Source: an uncultured Pelagibacteraceae bacterium
GTDB lineage: Bacteria > Pseudomonadota > Alphaproteobacteria > Pelagibacterales > Pelagibacteraceae
Length of the DNA: 52,983 nt
Reading direction: 5' to 3'
Assembly: GCA_902532645.1 (NCBI GenBank)
Contig: CACAIU010000004.1
Span: 1-52,983, forward strand
The notes below the pieces were generated by a model. It searched no databases, was not told the origin of the DNA, and saw only the letters and a list, made by a program, of their open reading frames with translations. Of the stretch, positions 31,610 to 41,685 are shown piece after piece. The position numbers and the translations under genes were made by a program. Each line of letters starts with the position of its first letter. Position 1 is the first letter of the stretch.

Positions 31610-32478
31610 TTTTTTCTATTCAGTATATAGTCCAGTGTTTCATTTATTTTTTCAGATCTTGAACCGTATTTTCTTAAATTCTTATTAATATCTTTTATTA
31701 TCTTATCACAATACTTAACTGAGTCATCATACCCTATTAAATTTATAAGTGTTGCCTTACCTTTTTTTTGATCTTTTCCTGTTTTTTTCCCAGCTTCCTT
31801 AGATTTACTTTTCAAATCAATTAAATCATCAGCAATTTGGAATAAAAGACCAATTTTTGATCCAATATTTTCAAAAAATTTAATTTCTTGGATTGTTTTT
31901 TTCTTAATTATTGCTGGAGCTGCACTACAAAAACTAAATAACATTCCTGTTTTCTTTATTTCCATTTCTAATATTTTATTCCTTGATACTTTCTTTTTCT
32001 CATAGCTCAGATCTAAATATTGCCCCCCGGCTATTCCTAAATGACCTGAACATTCTGATAATTTTTTGATTAGGTTGATTTTTATCTTTTCATTTAGTTT
32101 CAATTTAGGACTTGATAAAATTTCAAATGCTAAAGTTAGTAACGAATTTCCCGCTAGAACTGCTGTAGACTCACCAAATTTGACATGAGTTGAAAATTTT
32201 CCTCTTCTTATATCATCATCATCCATGCAGGGTAGATCGTCATGAATAAGCGAGTAAGCATGAATACATTCAACAGCTGACCCAATTATTATCAATGTTT
32301 TATAATCAACTGAAAATAATGATCCTAAGTCGATTAAAATTTTAGATCTTATTTTTTTTCCACCCGGAAATAAACCATACTTCATGGGTAACATTAACTT
32401 AGAATTTTTCTGTGAATTAATATATTTTTTAAGAAATATGTTAGTGTCCTTAGCTATTTTATTAAGCTGTTTTTTCAT
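31606..32478 (-). CDS. ispA: Farnesyl diphosphate synthase (short-chain prenyltransferase)
   Basis: The 290-residue enzyme has the first aspartate-rich motif DDLPCMD (80-86, in [18 protein letters not shown], with the 2-residue insertion typical of bacterial FPP synthases), [10 protein letters not shown] at about 39-48 and the second motif DDLID in [10 protein letters not shown]. It makes FPP from IPP and DMAPP for quinone and wall lipid synthesis. It overlaps xseB by 17 nt and dxs by 4 nt, the usual xseB-ispA-dxs order of proteobacteria. Confidence 0.95.
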   Translation of the reverse strand: MKKQLNKIAKDTNIFLKKYINSQKNSKLMLPMKYGLFPGGKKIRSKILIDLGSLFSVDYKTLIIIGSAVECIHAYSLIHDDLPCMDDDDIRRGKFSTHVKFGESTAVLAGNSLLTLAFEILSSPKLKLNEKIKINLIKKLSECSGHLGIAGGQYLDLSYEKKKVSRNKILEMEIKKTGMLFSFCSAAPAIIKKKTIQEIKFFENIGSKIGLLFQIADDLIDLKSKSKEAGKKTGKDQKKGKATLINLIGYDDSVKYCDKIIKDINKNLRKYGSRSEKINETLDYILNRKK

Positions 32479-32710
32479 TTTTTTTAGTTATCTCTTTTAT
32501 CTTTTTATTTGTCTCTTCCCCAATAGATTTAAAATTTTTATGAAATTTCTTTTCAAGAATATTATTTAATTTTAGAAGTTCTTGATAACTGTCGACTGAA
32601 TTGTTTAAATCATTTTCCTTTTCAAGAGACTCTATAATCCTATTTGCTTTTTCTGTAAGCTCCTCAACTGAGTACCGATCATAATCAGGTGGTAATATTT
32701 TATCTTTCAT
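32462..32710 (-). CDS. xseB: Exodeoxyribonuclease VII small subunit
   Basis: This 82-residue, highly charged helical protein matches XseB by size, position and pattern: SVEELTEKANRIIESLEKENDLNNSVDSYQ (about 13-42, quoted in part) is the conserved helix that binds the large subunit XseA. Exo VII degrades single-stranded DNA. The C-terminus is lysine-rich and overlaps ispA. xseA is not in the window. The ATG is only 17 bp from the divergent tsaC start. Confidence 0.9.
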   Translation of the reverse strand: MKDKILPPDYDRYSVEELTEKANRIIESLEKENDLNNSVDSYQELLKLNNILEKKFHKNFKSIGEETNKKIKEITKKNEKTA

Positions 32711-32727
32711 ATAATAATTATTAATAC
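32711..32727. promoter_or_regulatory. 17-bp divergent intergenic region with palindrome
   Basis: The whole gap between the xseB and tsaC start codons is 17 bp and contains the palindrome TAATAATTATTA (about 32712-32723). TATAAT at 32710-32715 reads as a -10 for tsaC, 12 bases before its ATG, which would give an almost leaderless message. The same A/T core may serve the xseB-ispA-dxs operon in the other direction. Confidence 0.4.
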
Positions 32728-33663
32728 ATGAAATCTATTCAATCAAATATCAAAAAAGCAAAAAAATATTTAGATAATAATCATTGTGTTGCGGTACCAA
32801 CAGAAACTGTTTATGGACTGGCTGCAAACGCGTACTCAAATAGTGCTGTTAAGAAAATATTTGATCTTAAAAAAAGACCATTAAACAATCCGCTTATTGT
32901 CCATTATTATGATATCCAAAGACTTAGAAAGGACTGTGACATCAATAATAATTTAGTAAAACTTTACAAAAAATTTTCTCCAGGTCCAATCACTTATGTT
33001 TTGAAATTAAAAAATAAATCAAAAATATCAAAATTTGTCACCAATAATAAAAAAAGTATTGCTGTACGTTTTCCTAAACATAAATTGTTCAGAAATTTAT
33101 TAAAAAATTTAGATTATCCAGTAGCTGCGCCTAGCGCAAACATATCCTCAAGATTAAGTTCAGTTAAACCATCTGATGTAAAAGAAGAATTTGGTTCAAG
33201 AATAAAATATATTTTAAATGGAGGCAAAAGTAAAATTGGGGTCGAATCCACAATATTAAATCTTTTAGAAAAACCCTCACTTTTAAGATATGGAGGTCTA
33301 GATACAAAAAAAATTGAAAATGTTTTAAAAAAAAAATTATTAATTAATATAAATTCAAAAAGAAAATTATCACCTGGTTTATTTCCGTTACATTACTCAC
33401 CTGGGATACCTTTAAGAGTCAATGTTAAAAAACCAAAAAAAGATGAGGCTTATTTGTTAATAAAAAAAAGAAAATCAAATTTTAAAAACTTTTATTATTT
33501 ATCCAAAGTAAAAGATATAAAAGAGGCAGCAAAGAATTTATATTCAACTTTAAGAAAAATTAAAAACGATGGTTTTAAAAAGATTGCAGTTGAGACAATA
33601 CCAAACAAAGGTCTCGGTAAAACAATTAACGATAGATTAAAGAGAGCCTCTAAATATAAATGA
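32728..33663 (+). CDS. Threonylcarbamoyl-AMP synthase, long Sua5-type
   Basis: The enzyme makes threonylcarbamoyl-AMP from threonine, bicarbonate and ATP for the t6A37 modification of ANN-reading tRNAs. The YrdC domain (about 1-195) has VAVPTETVYGLAANAYS, the KKRPLNNPLIVH motif, PGPITYVL and VAAPSANISSRLS. The remaining 100 or so residues form a Sua5-type C-terminal domain (SPGLFPLHYSPGIPL). The 311-residue length therefore points to the Sua5/TsaC2 form rather than short TsaC. It overlaps the next ABC gene by 4 nt. Confidence 0.92.
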   Translation: MKSIQSNIKKAKKYLDNNHCVAVPTETVYGLAANAYSNSAVKKIFDLKKRPLNNPLIVHYYDIQRLRKDCDINNNLVKLYKKFSPGPITYVLKLKNKSKISKFVTNNKKSIAVRFPKHKLFRNLLKNLDYPVAAPSANISSRLSSVKPSDVKEEFGSRIKYILNGGKSKIGVESTILNLLEKPSLLRYGGLDTKKIENVLKKKLLININSKRKLSPGLFPLHYSPGIPLRVNVKKPKKDEAYLLIKKRKSNFKNFYYLSKVKDIKEAAKNLYSTLRKIKNDGFKKIAVETIPNKGLGKTINDRLKRASKYK

Positions 33664-34397
33664 CAAATTCTATTGAAGTAATCAATCTATCAAAAAAATA
33701 TAAAGATAAAGAAGCAGTGAATAATATAAATTTTAAAATTAACGAAAATGAAATGGTTGGTTTATTGGGACCTAATGGATGTGGAAAAACTACAACTATT
33801 GGAATGATTTTGGGATTATTAAAACCAAGTAGTGGTGAGGTTTTAATTAACGGAGAGAATATTGAAAAAAATAAAATCTCACTTCTACATAAAATGAATT
33901 TTATTTCACCATATATTGAATTGCCTAAAAAACTCAAGGTTAAACAAAATTTAATTGTTTATGGAAAATTATATAACATTCAAAATTTAAATGACCGAAT
34001 AGATCACATTGCAAATAAACTCAGATTAAAAGACCTTTTAAATAAAATTACTGGAGAACTTTCTTCTGGACAAAAAAACAGGGTAAGTCTTGCTAAAGCT
34101 TTAATAAATGATCCAAAGGTACTTTTGTTGGATGAACCCACTGCTTCATTAGATCCTGAAACTGGTGATTTTGTAAGATCGTTTTTAGAAGATTACAAAA
34201 AGGAAAAAAAAATGTCAGTTTTGCTTGCCTCCCATAATATGGAAGAAGTAAAAAGATTATGTAGTTCTGTTTTAATGATGAAAGATGGTTTAATCGTAGA
34301 TAGAGGAACTCCTGAGGAGTTAATAACAAAATATGGAAGAAGAAATTTAGAGGAAGTATTTTTAGAAATTGCGAGAAAAAAAAATGAATTTAATTAG
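33660..34397 (+). CDS. ABC-2 type exporter, ATP-binding subunit
   Basis: The 245-residue protein is a single nucleotide-binding domain: Walker A GPNGCGKTT (about 37-45), Q-loop region FISPYIELPKKLKVKQNL, signature LSSGQKNRVSLAKAL, Walker B VLLLDEPTASLDPETGD and switch His in LLASHNMEEVKRLC. It belongs to the DrrA/CcmA-like family that drives lipid, drug or polysaccharide export. It overlaps tsaC by 4 nt and the permease by 14 nt, so it is translationally linked to both. The transported substrate is unknown. Confidence 0.9.
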   Translation: MTNSIEVINLSKKYKDKEAVNNINFKINENEMVGLLGPNGCGKTTTIGMILGLLKPSSGEVLINGENIEKNKISLLHKMNFISPYIELPKKLKVKQNLIVYGKLYNIQNLNDRIDHIANKLRLKDLLNKITGELSSGQKNRVSLAKALINDPKVLLLDEPTASLDPETGDFVRSFLEDYKKEKKMSVLLASHNMEEVKRLCSSVLMMKDGLIVDRGTPEELITKYGRRNLEEVFLEIARKKNEFN

Positions 34398-35175
34398 AAT
34401 TTACGGTCTTTTTTTAAGACACTTTTATTTAATAACTAGATCATTTCCGAGAATATTAGATTTGATTTATTGGCCTTCAATTCAAATTACTCTTTGGGGA
34501 TTTATTTCTAATTTTTTTGCAGCTTATAGCTCTTATTACAGTGGTGCAGTAGGAGTTATTCTTTCATGTGCAATTCTTTATGATTTTTTATTTAGAACTA
34601 GTATTGGCTTTAATATGTTGTTTTTGGAGGAAATTTGGAGCAGAAATTTTACAAACCTATTTATTGCACCGATGAAAATTAGTGAGATAATTGTCTCTCT
34701 AGTTTTTACTGCTTTGATAAGAGCACTAATTGGTTTGATCCCAGCTATATTATTAACCTCTCCATTGTTTGGTATATCTTTGTTAGAACTTGGTCTTCCT
34801 TTAGCATTTCTTTTCTTGAGTCTGTATTTGTTTGGAATAACACTTGGTCTATTTGTTTCGGCAGGATTGCTAAGATTTGGACCATCTTTTGAGAACATTG
34901 CATGGTCTACTATGTTTTTATTAGCACCTTTTGGCTGTATTTACTATCCACTAGAAACTCTACCAGAAATCTTCCAATCAATCGCTTTCGCGCTTCCATT
35001 GGTTTATATTTTTGAGGAAACTAGAAATATCTTGGTCAATGGAATGGTAAATTATGAAAACATCATTAATGCAATATATCTGAACGTGTTTTATTTAACT
35101 TTGTCAATATTTGTATTTTATTACTCTTTCGACAAAGCAAGAGATAAAGGAACTTTAATAAATATAGGTGAATAA
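34384..35175 (+). CDS. ABC-2 type exporter, permease subunit
   Basis: The start is the ATG at 34384 (MNLIRIYGLFLRHFYLITRS), giving 263 residues; an in-frame TTG at 34369 is less likely. About six membrane helices can be seen, with the ABC2_membrane-type segment EEIWSRNFTNLFIAPMKISEIIVS in the first loop and PLVYIFEETRNIL near the end. It works with the preceding ATPase as an exporter of unknown substrate. The gene ends 2 nt before the 3' end of the opposing tRNA-Arg gene. Confidence 0.9.
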   Translation: MNLIRIYGLFLRHFYLITRSFPRILDLIYWPSIQITLWGFISNFFAAYSSYYSGAVGVILSCAILYDFLFRTSIGFNMLFLEEIWSRNFTNLFIAPMKISEIIVSLVFTALIRALIGLIPAILLTSPLFGISLLELGLPLAFLFLSLYLFGITLGLFVSAGLLRFGPSFENIAWSTMFLLAPFGCIYYPLETLPEIFQSIAFALPLVYIFEETRNILVNGMVNYENIINAIYLNVFYLTLSIFVFYYSFDKARDKGTLINIGE

Positions 35176-35177
35176 AC

Positions 35178-35254
35178 TGGTGCGCCTGCTAGGAGTCGAA
35201 CCCAGAACCTCCTGATCCGAAGTCAGGCGCTCTATCCAGTTGAGCTACAAGCGC
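35178..35254 (-). tRNA. tRNA-Arg (anticodon UCG)
   Basis: The 77-nt cloverleaf on the minus strand is complete: acceptor GCGCTTG/CAGGCGC (one G-U), D-stem GCTC/GAGC with loop AACTGGATA, anticodon stem CCTGA/TCAGG with loop CTTCGGA (U33, anticodon TCG), variable AGGTT, T-stem CTGGG/CCTAG with loop TTCGACT, discriminator A and an encoded CCA. The anticodon UCG reads CGA/CGG arginine codons. The CCA end lies 2 nt from the stop of the convergent exporter permease gene. Confidence 0.96.
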
Positions 35255-35277
35255 ATATAGTATTAATATTATATTTT

Positions 35278-36258
35278 ATGGAAAAAAACATTAATTTTAT
35301 AGTCAAAGAGGATGAGAAAAATTTAAGGGTTGATGTTTTAATTAATAAAAGAGAGGAATTAATTAGTAGAACTAGAATTAAAAATTTAATTTTGAAAGAA
35401 AAGTTAACGCTAAATAATGAAATAATTAAAAGTCCATCAAAAAAAGTTTCAATTGGTGATATTATAAATCTTAAAATTCCAGAGCCTGAAATAGCATCCC
35501 TTAAACCTTACGAATTTAAATTACAAATAATATACGAAGATAATGATCTATTGGTGATTAATAAACCTGCTGGAATAATTATGCATCCAGGGGCTGGAAA
35601 CTATGATAAAACAATTGTTAATGCATTGATGCATTATAATAAGAATTCTTTATCAAATATAGGTGATGAGTTAAGACCTGGTATTGTTCACAGAATTGAT
35701 AAAAACACATCTGGTTTAGTTGTAATTGCAAAAAACAATGAAACTCATGAAAATTTATCAAAACAATTTAGTGATCATACAATTAAAAGAGAGTATCAAC
35801 TTTTAATATGGGGAAAATTAAGACCATCTTCAGGAAGGATTGAAACATTTATAACTCGCAGTTCAAAAAATAGACAACTTATGGAAGTTAGTAGTTCTAA
35901 AGGTAAGAAAGCTATAACAAATTATAAAACACTTGAAATTTTTGAAAATCAGAAAATACCAACATTTAGTTTAGTTGAATGTAAATTAGAAACAGGAAGA
36001 ACACATCAGATAAGAGTTCACATGAATTATAAAGGTAATAGTCTAGTTGGAGATGATAAATATAAAAAAAAATATAAAAAATTAAAAAATATTGATTTAG
36101 ACATCCAAAATTCAATTACTAAATTAAATAGACAATTCCTGCATGCAAAAACTTTAGGATTTATGCATCCACGTACTAAGAAGGAGATGATTTTTTCCTC
36201 ACTTTTGCCACAAGATCTAAATAATATTCTAAAAATGCTTAGAAACAGTGAAGAATAA
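35278..36258 (+). CDS. rluD: 23S rRNA pseudouridine synthase, RluD family
   Basis: The 326-residue protein has an N-terminal S4 RNA-binding domain (about 15-70) and the RluA-type catalytic domain. Catalytic Asp141 sits in PGIVHRIDKNTSGLVVIAKN. Further motifs are LVINKPAGIIMHPG (about 92-105) and LVECKLETGRTHQIRVHM. The double-domain form with RIDKNTSGL is typical of RluD, which modifies helix 69 of 23S rRNA, although RluC cannot be fully excluded. It precedes rpoH by 41 bp on the same strand. Confidence 0.92.
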   Translation: MEKNINFIVKEDEKNLRVDVLINKREELISRTRIKNLILKEKLTLNNEIIKSPSKKVSIGDIINLKIPEPEIASLKPYEFKLQIIYEDNDLLVINKPAGIIMHPGAGNYDKTIVNALMHYNKNSLSNIGDELRPGIVHRIDKNTSGLVVIAKNNETHENLSKQFSDHTIKREYQLLIWGKLRPSSGRIETFITRSSKNRQLMEVSSSKGKKAITNYKTLEIFENQKIPTFSLVECKLETGRTHQIRVHMNYKGNSLVGDDKYKKKYKKLKNIDLDIQNSITKLNRQFLHAKTLGFMHPRTKKEMIFSSLLPQDLNNILKMLRNSEE

Positions 36259-36274
36259 ATTATTGAAAATTAGC

Positions 36275-36280
36275 TATAAT
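36275..36280 (+). promoter_or_regulatory. Possible -10 element of rpoH
   Basis: TATAAT sits 19 bases before the rpoH ATG in the 41-bp gap after rluD. A matching -35 would fall in the end of rluD and is not convincing (AGAATA at a 17-base spacing). The resulting leader would be about 13 nt, too short for the folded RNA thermometer known from E. coli rpoH. Confidence 0.35.
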
Positions 36281-36299
36281 TAATTAAATAAACACTTCT

Positions 36300-37193
36300 A
36301 TGAGCACAACAATGAGTAATAATCTGCCAACCCTTTCTAATGAAGGTGGGCTCTCTGCATATTTAGAGCAGATTAAAAAATTTCCGATGTTAGCTGCTGA
36401 AGAGGAATATATGCTAGCAAAAAATTGGAAAACAACCGGTAATATTAAAGCTGCAGAAAAACTAGTCACTAGTCACTTAAGATTAGTTGCAAAGATTGCT
36501 ATGGGCTACAAAGGATATGGTTTACCTATTAATGAAATGATTTCAGAAGGAAATGTAGGTCTTATGCAAGCTGTTAAGAAATTTGAACCAGAAAAAGGTT
36601 TTAGATTGGCAACTTATGCAATGTGGTGGATTAAGGCCTCTATTCAAGAATATATTTTAAGATCTTGGAGTCTTGTCAAAATTGGAACTACATCTGCTCA
36701 AAAAAAATTATTTTTTAATTTAAAAAAAATTAAAAATCAAATTTCTCCAGAGACTGAAGGAGACTTAAGAGATGAACATGTTAATCATATAGCTAATAAG
36801 CTCGATGTGAGTAAAGAGGAAGTTGTTTCAATGAATAGAAGACTTTCTGGGAAGGAGTTCTCACTAAATGCTCAAGTTGGGGAAGATGGTGATGAATGGC
36901 AAGACTGGCTGGTTGATAAAGAACTTGATCATGATTTAAAATTTGCTCACCACGAGGAAATGGAGCAAAGAAAAGATTTATTAAAAGACTCTATTAAGGT
37001 TCTTAACGATAGAGAAAGAGAAATTTTATACTCTAGAAGACTAAATGATGACCCAACTACACTAGAGGATTTGAGTAAAAAATATAAAATTAGCAGAGAA
37101 AGAGTTAGACAAATTGAAAATAAAGCATTTGAAAAACTCCAAAAGCATATGCTTCTATTAGCTAAATCAAAAAATCTTTTGCCCGCAAACTAA
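36300..37193 (+). CDS. rpoH: RNA polymerase sigma-32 factor
   Basis: The 297-residue factor shows region 1.2 ([23 protein letters not shown]), region 2 ([43 protein letters not shown], quoted in two parts, near 75-120), the RpoH box QKKLFFNL near residue 134 that separates sigma-32 from sigma-70, and region 4 ([26 protein letters not shown]). It directs heat-shock gene transcription. In model bacteria it is degraded by FtsH, which is also in this window. The end overlaps the convergent purA by 4 nt. Confidence 0.96.
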   Translation: MSTTMSNNLPTLSNEGGLSAYLEQIKKFPMLAAEEEYMLAKNWKTTGNIKAAEKLVTSHLRLVAKIAMGYKGYGLPINEMISEGNVGLMQAVKKFEPEKGFRLATYAMWWIKASIQEYILRSWSLVKIGTTSAQKKLFFNLKKIKNQISPETEGDLRDEHVNHIANKLDVSKEEVVSMNRRLSGKEFSLNAQVGEDGDEWQDWLVDKELDHDLKFAHHEEMEQRKDLLKDSIKVLNDREREILYSRRLNDDPTTLEDLSKKYKISRERVRQIENKAFEKLQKHMLLLAKSKNLLPAN

Positions 37194-38482
37194 ACTTCAA
37201 AAGGATTTTCAATTAAGATAGTATCATCTCTTTCTGGACTAGTTGAAATACTTGATACTTTTGCTCCAATGAAATCTTCTACTGCAAAAATATATTTTTT
37301 TGCATTTTCGGGTAACGATTCTATATCTTTGACTCCACTTGTAGAAACTTTCCATCCTGGAAAAATTTCATAAATTGGTTTTATTTTAATCTGGTCTTCT
37401 ACAGCGGCAGGTAAATAATCTAATCTTTTGCCATCAAGATCATAAGCAACACACATTTTAATTTCATCTAATTCATCAAGTACATCTAATTTTGTTAAAG
37501 CGATACCATCAATTCCTGAAACTTTAATTGTTTGCCTAACTAAAACACCATCAAACCATCCACATCTTCTTTTTCTGCTAGTAACGGTTCCAAATTCTTT
37601 ACCCCGTGTTCCTAAAAGTTCACCGATATCATCTGTTAACTCTGTAGGAAAAGGGCCTTCTCCAACTCTTGTTGTGTAAGCTTTTGTAATGCCAAGAACA
37701 TAATTTATCGAATTAAGGCCACAACCAGTACCTGTCGCTGCGCTTGAAGCAACAGTATTAGATGAAGTTACAAATGGATAAGTTCCATGATCTACATCAA
37801 GTAAGATGCCTTGCGCTCCTTCGAATAAAATTTTTTTTTTTTGTTTTTTAAATTGATCAATCTTTAACCAAACTGGCTGAGAGAATTCTAATATTTTTGG
37901 TGCTATTTTAAGCAAATCAGATTTAAGCTTATCTTTTTCAAAAATTTTTTTTCCTAAACCTTTTCTAATCGCATTATGATGAACTAATACAGAGTCGAGT
38001 CTTTGATCTAAATTTTTTTCAGATCTTAGATCCATAACTCTTATAGATCTTCTTCCAACTTTATCTTCGTATGCAGGTCCAATGCCACGTCTTGTAGTTC
38101 CTATTTTACTTTTTCCTGCTGCATCCTCTCTAATCTCATCCATTTCTCTATGAAAAGGCAAAATTAAATTTGCAGAGTCCGAAATAATAAAATTATTTAC
38201 ATTTACTTCTACGCCTTTAGATTTTATTTCTTCTATTTCCTCTAATAAAGCCCATGGGTCTACGACAACTCCATTGCCAATAATTGATATTTTACCTTTT
38301 CTAACTATTCCAGATGGTAGTAGTCTCAATTTATATGTAAAACCATCTATCACTAAAGTATGGCCAGCATTGTGGCCTCCTTGGAATCTTATTACTACAT
38401 CAGCCTGTTCAGATAACCAATCAACAATTTTTCCTTTACCTTCATCACCCCATTGAGATCCAACAACGACTATATTTTTCAT
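37190..38482 (-). CDS. purA: Adenylosuccinate synthetase
   Basis: PurA joins IMP and aspartate with GTP, the first step from IMP to AMP. The 430-residue protein has the P-loop-like [16 protein letters not shown] (about 8-23), [13 protein letters not shown] (about 35-47), [19 protein letters not shown], and the GTP-binding [12 protein letters not shown] segment near residue 335. Length is normal. It follows thiD through a TAATG joint. Confidence 0.98.
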   Translation of the reverse strand: MKNIVVVGSQWGDEGKGKIVDWLSEQADVVIRFQGGHNAGHTLVIDGFTYKLRLLPSGIVRKGKISIIGNGVVVDPWALLEEIEEIKSKGVEVNVNNFIISDSANLILPFHREMDEIREDAAGKSKIGTTRRGIGPAYEDKVGRRSIRVMDLRSEKNLDQRLDSVLVHHNAIRKGLGKKIFEKDKLKSDLLKIAPKILEFSQPVWLKIDQFKKQKKKILFEGAQGILLDVDHGTYPFVTSSNTVASSAATGTGCGLNSINYVLGITKAYTTRVGEGPFPTELTDDIGELLGTRGKEFGTVTSRKRRCGWFDGVLVRQTIKVSGIDGIALTKLDVLDELDEIKMCVAYDLDGKRLDYLPAAVEDQIKIKPIYEIFPGWKVSTSGVKDIESLPENAKKYIFAVEDFIGAKVSSISTSPERDDTILIENPFEV

Positions 38483-39294
38483 TATTTAAATTTTCTGTTT
38501 ACTTTTACAGAATTGAGATGGTTGATTGGGCCATGACCTTTTCCATATTTAGGGTTTGATTTAATTGCAGAATTTACATACTTAATTCCAAGCTCACAAG
38601 ATTTCTTTACTGTTTTTCCACATGATAAAAAAGTTGTAACTGAGCTAGATAAAGTACAACCTGTACCATGAGTATTCTTTGTTTTGTGACGCTCGCTTTT
38701 GAAGATCTTTATATCTTTTGTGTTTATTAAAATATCTATTACATTTTTATGTTTTAAATGGCCACCCTTTATAAGTACATTTTTAGCTCCTAATCCTATA
38801 AGTTTATTAGCAGCAAAAATCATATCCTCTTTTGTAATAATTTTTGTTTTAGTCAAAATTTCTGCCTCAGGGATATTAGGGGTAATAAGTGATACTTTTT
38901 TAATTAGTTTTATTTTTAATAATTGAATTGCCCTAACATTTATTAGTTTAGCACCTCCTTTAGCAACCATCACTGGATCTAATACTATTTTTTTAACTTT
39001 AATTACATCCAAAGCTTTTAGTACCATTCTAATAACCTCTGAAGAATGCAGCATACCTATTTTTATTGCATCAGGTCTTATATCTTTGCAGCTATAAATA
39101 ATTTGATTAAAAATTTCTTTTGGATTAATCCCAACAATTGATTTTACACCTGTGGTATTTTGTGATGTAACTGCAGTTATTGCTGTCATCGCATAAGAAC
39201 CAAGAGCAGTGATAGTTTTTATATCAGCTTGAATACCTGCTCCACCAGATGAGTCAGATCCTGCAATAATTAAAATTTTAGAATTAGGTTTCAA
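38482..39294 (-). CDS. thiD: Hydroxymethylpyrimidine/phosphomethylpyrimidine kinase
   Basis: The 270-residue ribokinase-fold enzyme phosphorylates HMP and HMP-P for thiamine synthesis. Visible are [21 protein letters not shown] at the N-terminus (quoted span about 8-28), [23 protein letters not shown], and the anion-hole/catalytic motif [13 protein letters not shown]-type SAR11 lineages are known to rely on outside HMP rather than ThiC, so ThiD would act on imported HMP here; no thiC is in this window. It sits 1 nt after glmM. Confidence 0.94.
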   Translation of the reverse strand: MKPNSKILIIAGSDSSGGAGIQADIKTITALGSYAMTAITAVTSQNTTGVKSIVGINPKEIFNQIIYSCKDIRPDAIKIGMLHSSEVIRMVLKALDVIKVKKIVLDPVMVAKGGAKLINVRAIQLLKIKLIKKVSLITPNIPEAEILTKTKIITKEDMIFAANKLIGLGAKNVLIKGGHLKHKNVIDILINTKDIKIFKSERHKTKNTHGTGCTLSSSVTTFLSCGKTVKKSCELGIKYVNSAIKSNPKYGKGHGPINHLNSVKVNRKFK

Positions 39295-39295
39295 T

Positions 39296-40627
39296 TTATT
39301 TAATTTTTTTCGTAATCATGTTCACACATTTATATAGCAGAGCTTTGTTTTCACTTTCTCCCATTACTCTTATTTTAGACTCTGTACCTGATTTTCTTAC
39401 TAAAATTCTTCCTTTACCTTTAATTAATTTATCTGCATTTTTTATAATTTTTTTTATTTCTGGTTTGTTAATAATATTTTTATCCTTTACCTCGATATTA
39501 TTTAAAAGTTGAGGTGTTTTCTTAAATTGTTCAAAAAATTCACTTGCCTTTTTTCCTTTTCTTAAAGCAAAAAGAGCTTCTAAAGCTACTAACAAACCAT
39601 CTCCTGTAGTTGCAAATTTACCTAAAATAATATGTCCCGATTGTTCACCACCTAAATTAAAATTATATTTTTGCATTTTTTCTTTAACATATCTATCTCC
39701 AACATTTGCTCTCAAAAATTTTATTCCTTTAGATTTAAAATATTTTTCTAAACCATAATTTGACATTAATGTTCCAACAACTCCTCCTTTTAACATTTTT
39801 TTATTTTTCCATCTTGTTGCTAAAGCGGCTATAATTTGATCTCCATCTATTATATTGCTTTTCTCATCACACATAATAATTCTGTCAGCATCTCCGTCTA
39901 AAGATATTCCGATATGAGCTTTATATTTTTTTACAGCAGACCTAATATTTCTTGGAAAAGTTGATCCACATTTTTTATTAATATTTAAACCATTTGGTTT
40001 AATACCTATTGCTATCACTTTAGCTCCTAATGATTTCAGTAATTCAGGACCTGCCTTATAACCAGCGCCGTTTGCACAGTCGATTACTATTCTTAGTCCT
40101 CTTAAATTGAACTCTTTTGTGAAATTTTTTTTTAATATTTTAATATAATTTTTGGTACCTGTTTCTAATCTTTTAACTCTTCCTAATTTTTCAGAATGCG
40201 ATAGATTTTTTGAGATTTTCTTATCAATGAGACTCTCAATTTTTTTTTCTATTTTATCTGATAATTTCATTCCATCAGGACCAAACAATTTTAAACCATT
40301 GTCAAAATGTGGATTATGAGAAGCGGTAATCATTATACCCATATTTGCCTTCATCTCTTTTGTTAACATAGCCAAAGCATTAGTTGGTAAGGGTCCTAGG
40401 GTATAAACATGCATACCAGCTGAAGCCAAACCTGAGACAAGAGCTGGTTCAAGTGTATATCCAGACAATCTCGTATCTTTTGCAATTATTGCTGTTTGTT
40501 TTCTTTTTTTTTGAGATTTAAAGTATGTTCCACTAGCAAGTCCAAATTTAAAGAACATATCTCCATTTATATATTTGCTATTAACTGCTCCTCTTATTCC
40601 ATCTGTTCCAAAATATTTTTTTGCCAT
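39296..40627 (-). CDS. glmM: Phosphoglucosamine mutase
   Basis: GlmM converts glucosamine 6-phosphate to glucosamine 1-phosphate on the way to UDP-GlcNAc. The 443-residue chain starts KYFGTDGIRGAVN. It carries the phosphoserine loop GIMITASHNPHFDNG (Ser103), the metal loop LDGDADRIIMCD, and the sugar-binding GEQSGHIIL, and ends with the phosphate-binding VRKSGTESKIRVM. All four domains are complete. It follows folP by a TAATG joint, the widespread ftsH-folP-glmM order. Confidence 0.97.
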   Translation of the reverse strand: MAKKYFGTDGIRGAVNSKYINGDMFFKFGLASGTYFKSQKKRKQTAIIAKDTRLSGYTLEPALVSGLASAGMHVYTLGPLPTNALAMLTKEMKANMGIMITASHNPHFDNGLKLFGPDGMKLSDKIEKKIESLIDKKISKNLSHSEKLGRVKRLETGTKNYIKILKKNFTKEFNLRGLRIVIDCANGAGYKAGPELLKSLGAKVIAIGIKPNGLNINKKCGSTFPRNIRSAVKKYKAHIGISLDGDADRIIMCDEKSNIIDGDQIIAALATRWKNKKMLKGGVVGTLMSNYGLEKYFKSKGIKFLRANVGDRYVKEKMQKYNFNLGGEQSGHIILGKFATTGDGLLVALEALFALRKGKKASEFFEQFKKTPQLLNNIEVKDKNIINKPEIKKIIKNADKLIKGKGRILVRKSGTESKIRVMGESENKALLYKCVNMITKKIK

Positions 40628-41679
40628 TAATTTTTGATTATCTGATTAAAAACTTTAATACCTTGCATAACTTCATTAACATCATGAATTCTTAAAATCT
40701 GAATTCCTTGCATCATTAAATAAATTGAAGAAGCCATAGTTCCACCGATTCTTGTTTCGCTATCATTTTTTTCTGATATATCTTTAATAAATCTTTTTCT
40801 TGAATTCCCTACTAGTATAGGAAAACCTAATGAATGAAAAATAGAAACACCTCTTATAAGATTCATATTATGTTTCAAATTTTTTCCAAATCCAATTCCT
40901 GGATCTAAAATTATATTATTATGTTTAATACCTTTAGACCTTATTAATTTAATCTTATCTTCAAAATAATCATATATATCTAATAATTCATTTTTATATA
41001 TTGGATTCTTTTGCATATTTTCTGGTGTCCCAACTGAATGCTGTATTACAAATGGAATTTTATACTTTTTTAGAACATTTATTGTTTTAGGATCATGGCT
41101 TAATCCCGAAACATCATTAATAAGTTTAACCCCCATTCTAATACCATTTTCCATAATTGTAGATTTTCTTGTGTCTAAAGATATTGGTATTTTTTTTACA
41201 ATTAATTTTAATGTCTTATTAATTCTATACCATTCTCGATTTTCATTTACCTCCTTTGATCCTGGTCTTGTAGACTCTCCACCAACATCTACCAACGAAG
41301 CACCAGTTTTATATAAATTGATAGCATGACTGACGCCTTTATTTTTTTTGTTAAATTTTCCTCCATCGGAAAAACTATCAGGAGTTAGATTTAGAACACC
41401 CAATATATTTGGAATTTTTTTAAAATTTAAATTTGAAAAATTTGATTTTTTTGACCTAATTTTTTTTAAATCTGAATTTATTTTTGTTTTTAGTTTTTTT
41501 GGTAAATTTCTAATTTTATTTATTGAAATTTTTCTAATTTTTTTTTTTGTAATTATCTCAACATGGTCAAAAGATATTTCTTTAATCTGATGTAAAGGGA
41601 TAGATTGTTTTTTATTTACTAAAATTTTTGATTGTTTGCCGAAGTAGAAATTACACGCTCTTGTGTAATATCTAGACAT
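40627..41679 (-). CDS. folP: Dihydropteroate synthase with N-terminal extension
   Basis: FolP couples p-aminobenzoate to the pterin diphosphate in folate synthesis. The core starts near residue 90 with ILGVLNLTPDSFSDGGKF. It has LVDVGGESTRPGS, ISLDTRKS, LINDVSGL, IILDPGIGFGKN and ILVGNSRKRF, all family markers. At 350 residues it is longer than the common 280 because of a basic stretch of about 85 residues that starts MSRYYTRACNFYFGKQS. I recognise similar N-terminal extensions in some alphaproteobacterial FolP proteins; their role is unknown to me. Confidence 0.95.
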   Translation of the reverse strand: MSRYYTRACNFYFGKQSKILVNKKQSIPLHQIKEISFDHVEIITKKKIRKISINKIRNLPKKLKTKINSDLKKIRSKKSNFSNLNFKKIPNILGVLNLTPDSFSDGGKFNKKNKGVSHAINLYKTGASLVDVGGESTRPGSKEVNENREWYRINKTLKLIVKKIPISLDTRKSTIMENGIRMGVKLINDVSGLSHDPKTINVLKKYKIPFVIQHSVGTPENMQKNPIYKNELLDIYDYFEDKIKLIRSKGIKHNNIILDPGIGFGKNLKHNMNLIRGVSIFHSLGFPILVGNSRKRFIKDISEKNDSETRIGGTMASSIYLMMQGIQILRIHDVNEVMQGIKVFNQIIKN

Positions 41680-41685
41680 TATTTA

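Noticed and set aside
34578..34898. 106-codon open frame on the minus strand inside the exporter permease
   Set aside because: Shadow of a hydrophobic membrane gene on the real coding strand; no ribosome-binding site or family resemblance.
36259..36299. RNA thermometer in the rpoH leader
   Set aside because: The leader is about 13 nt if the TATAAT is used, and no fold hiding the start codon is visible.
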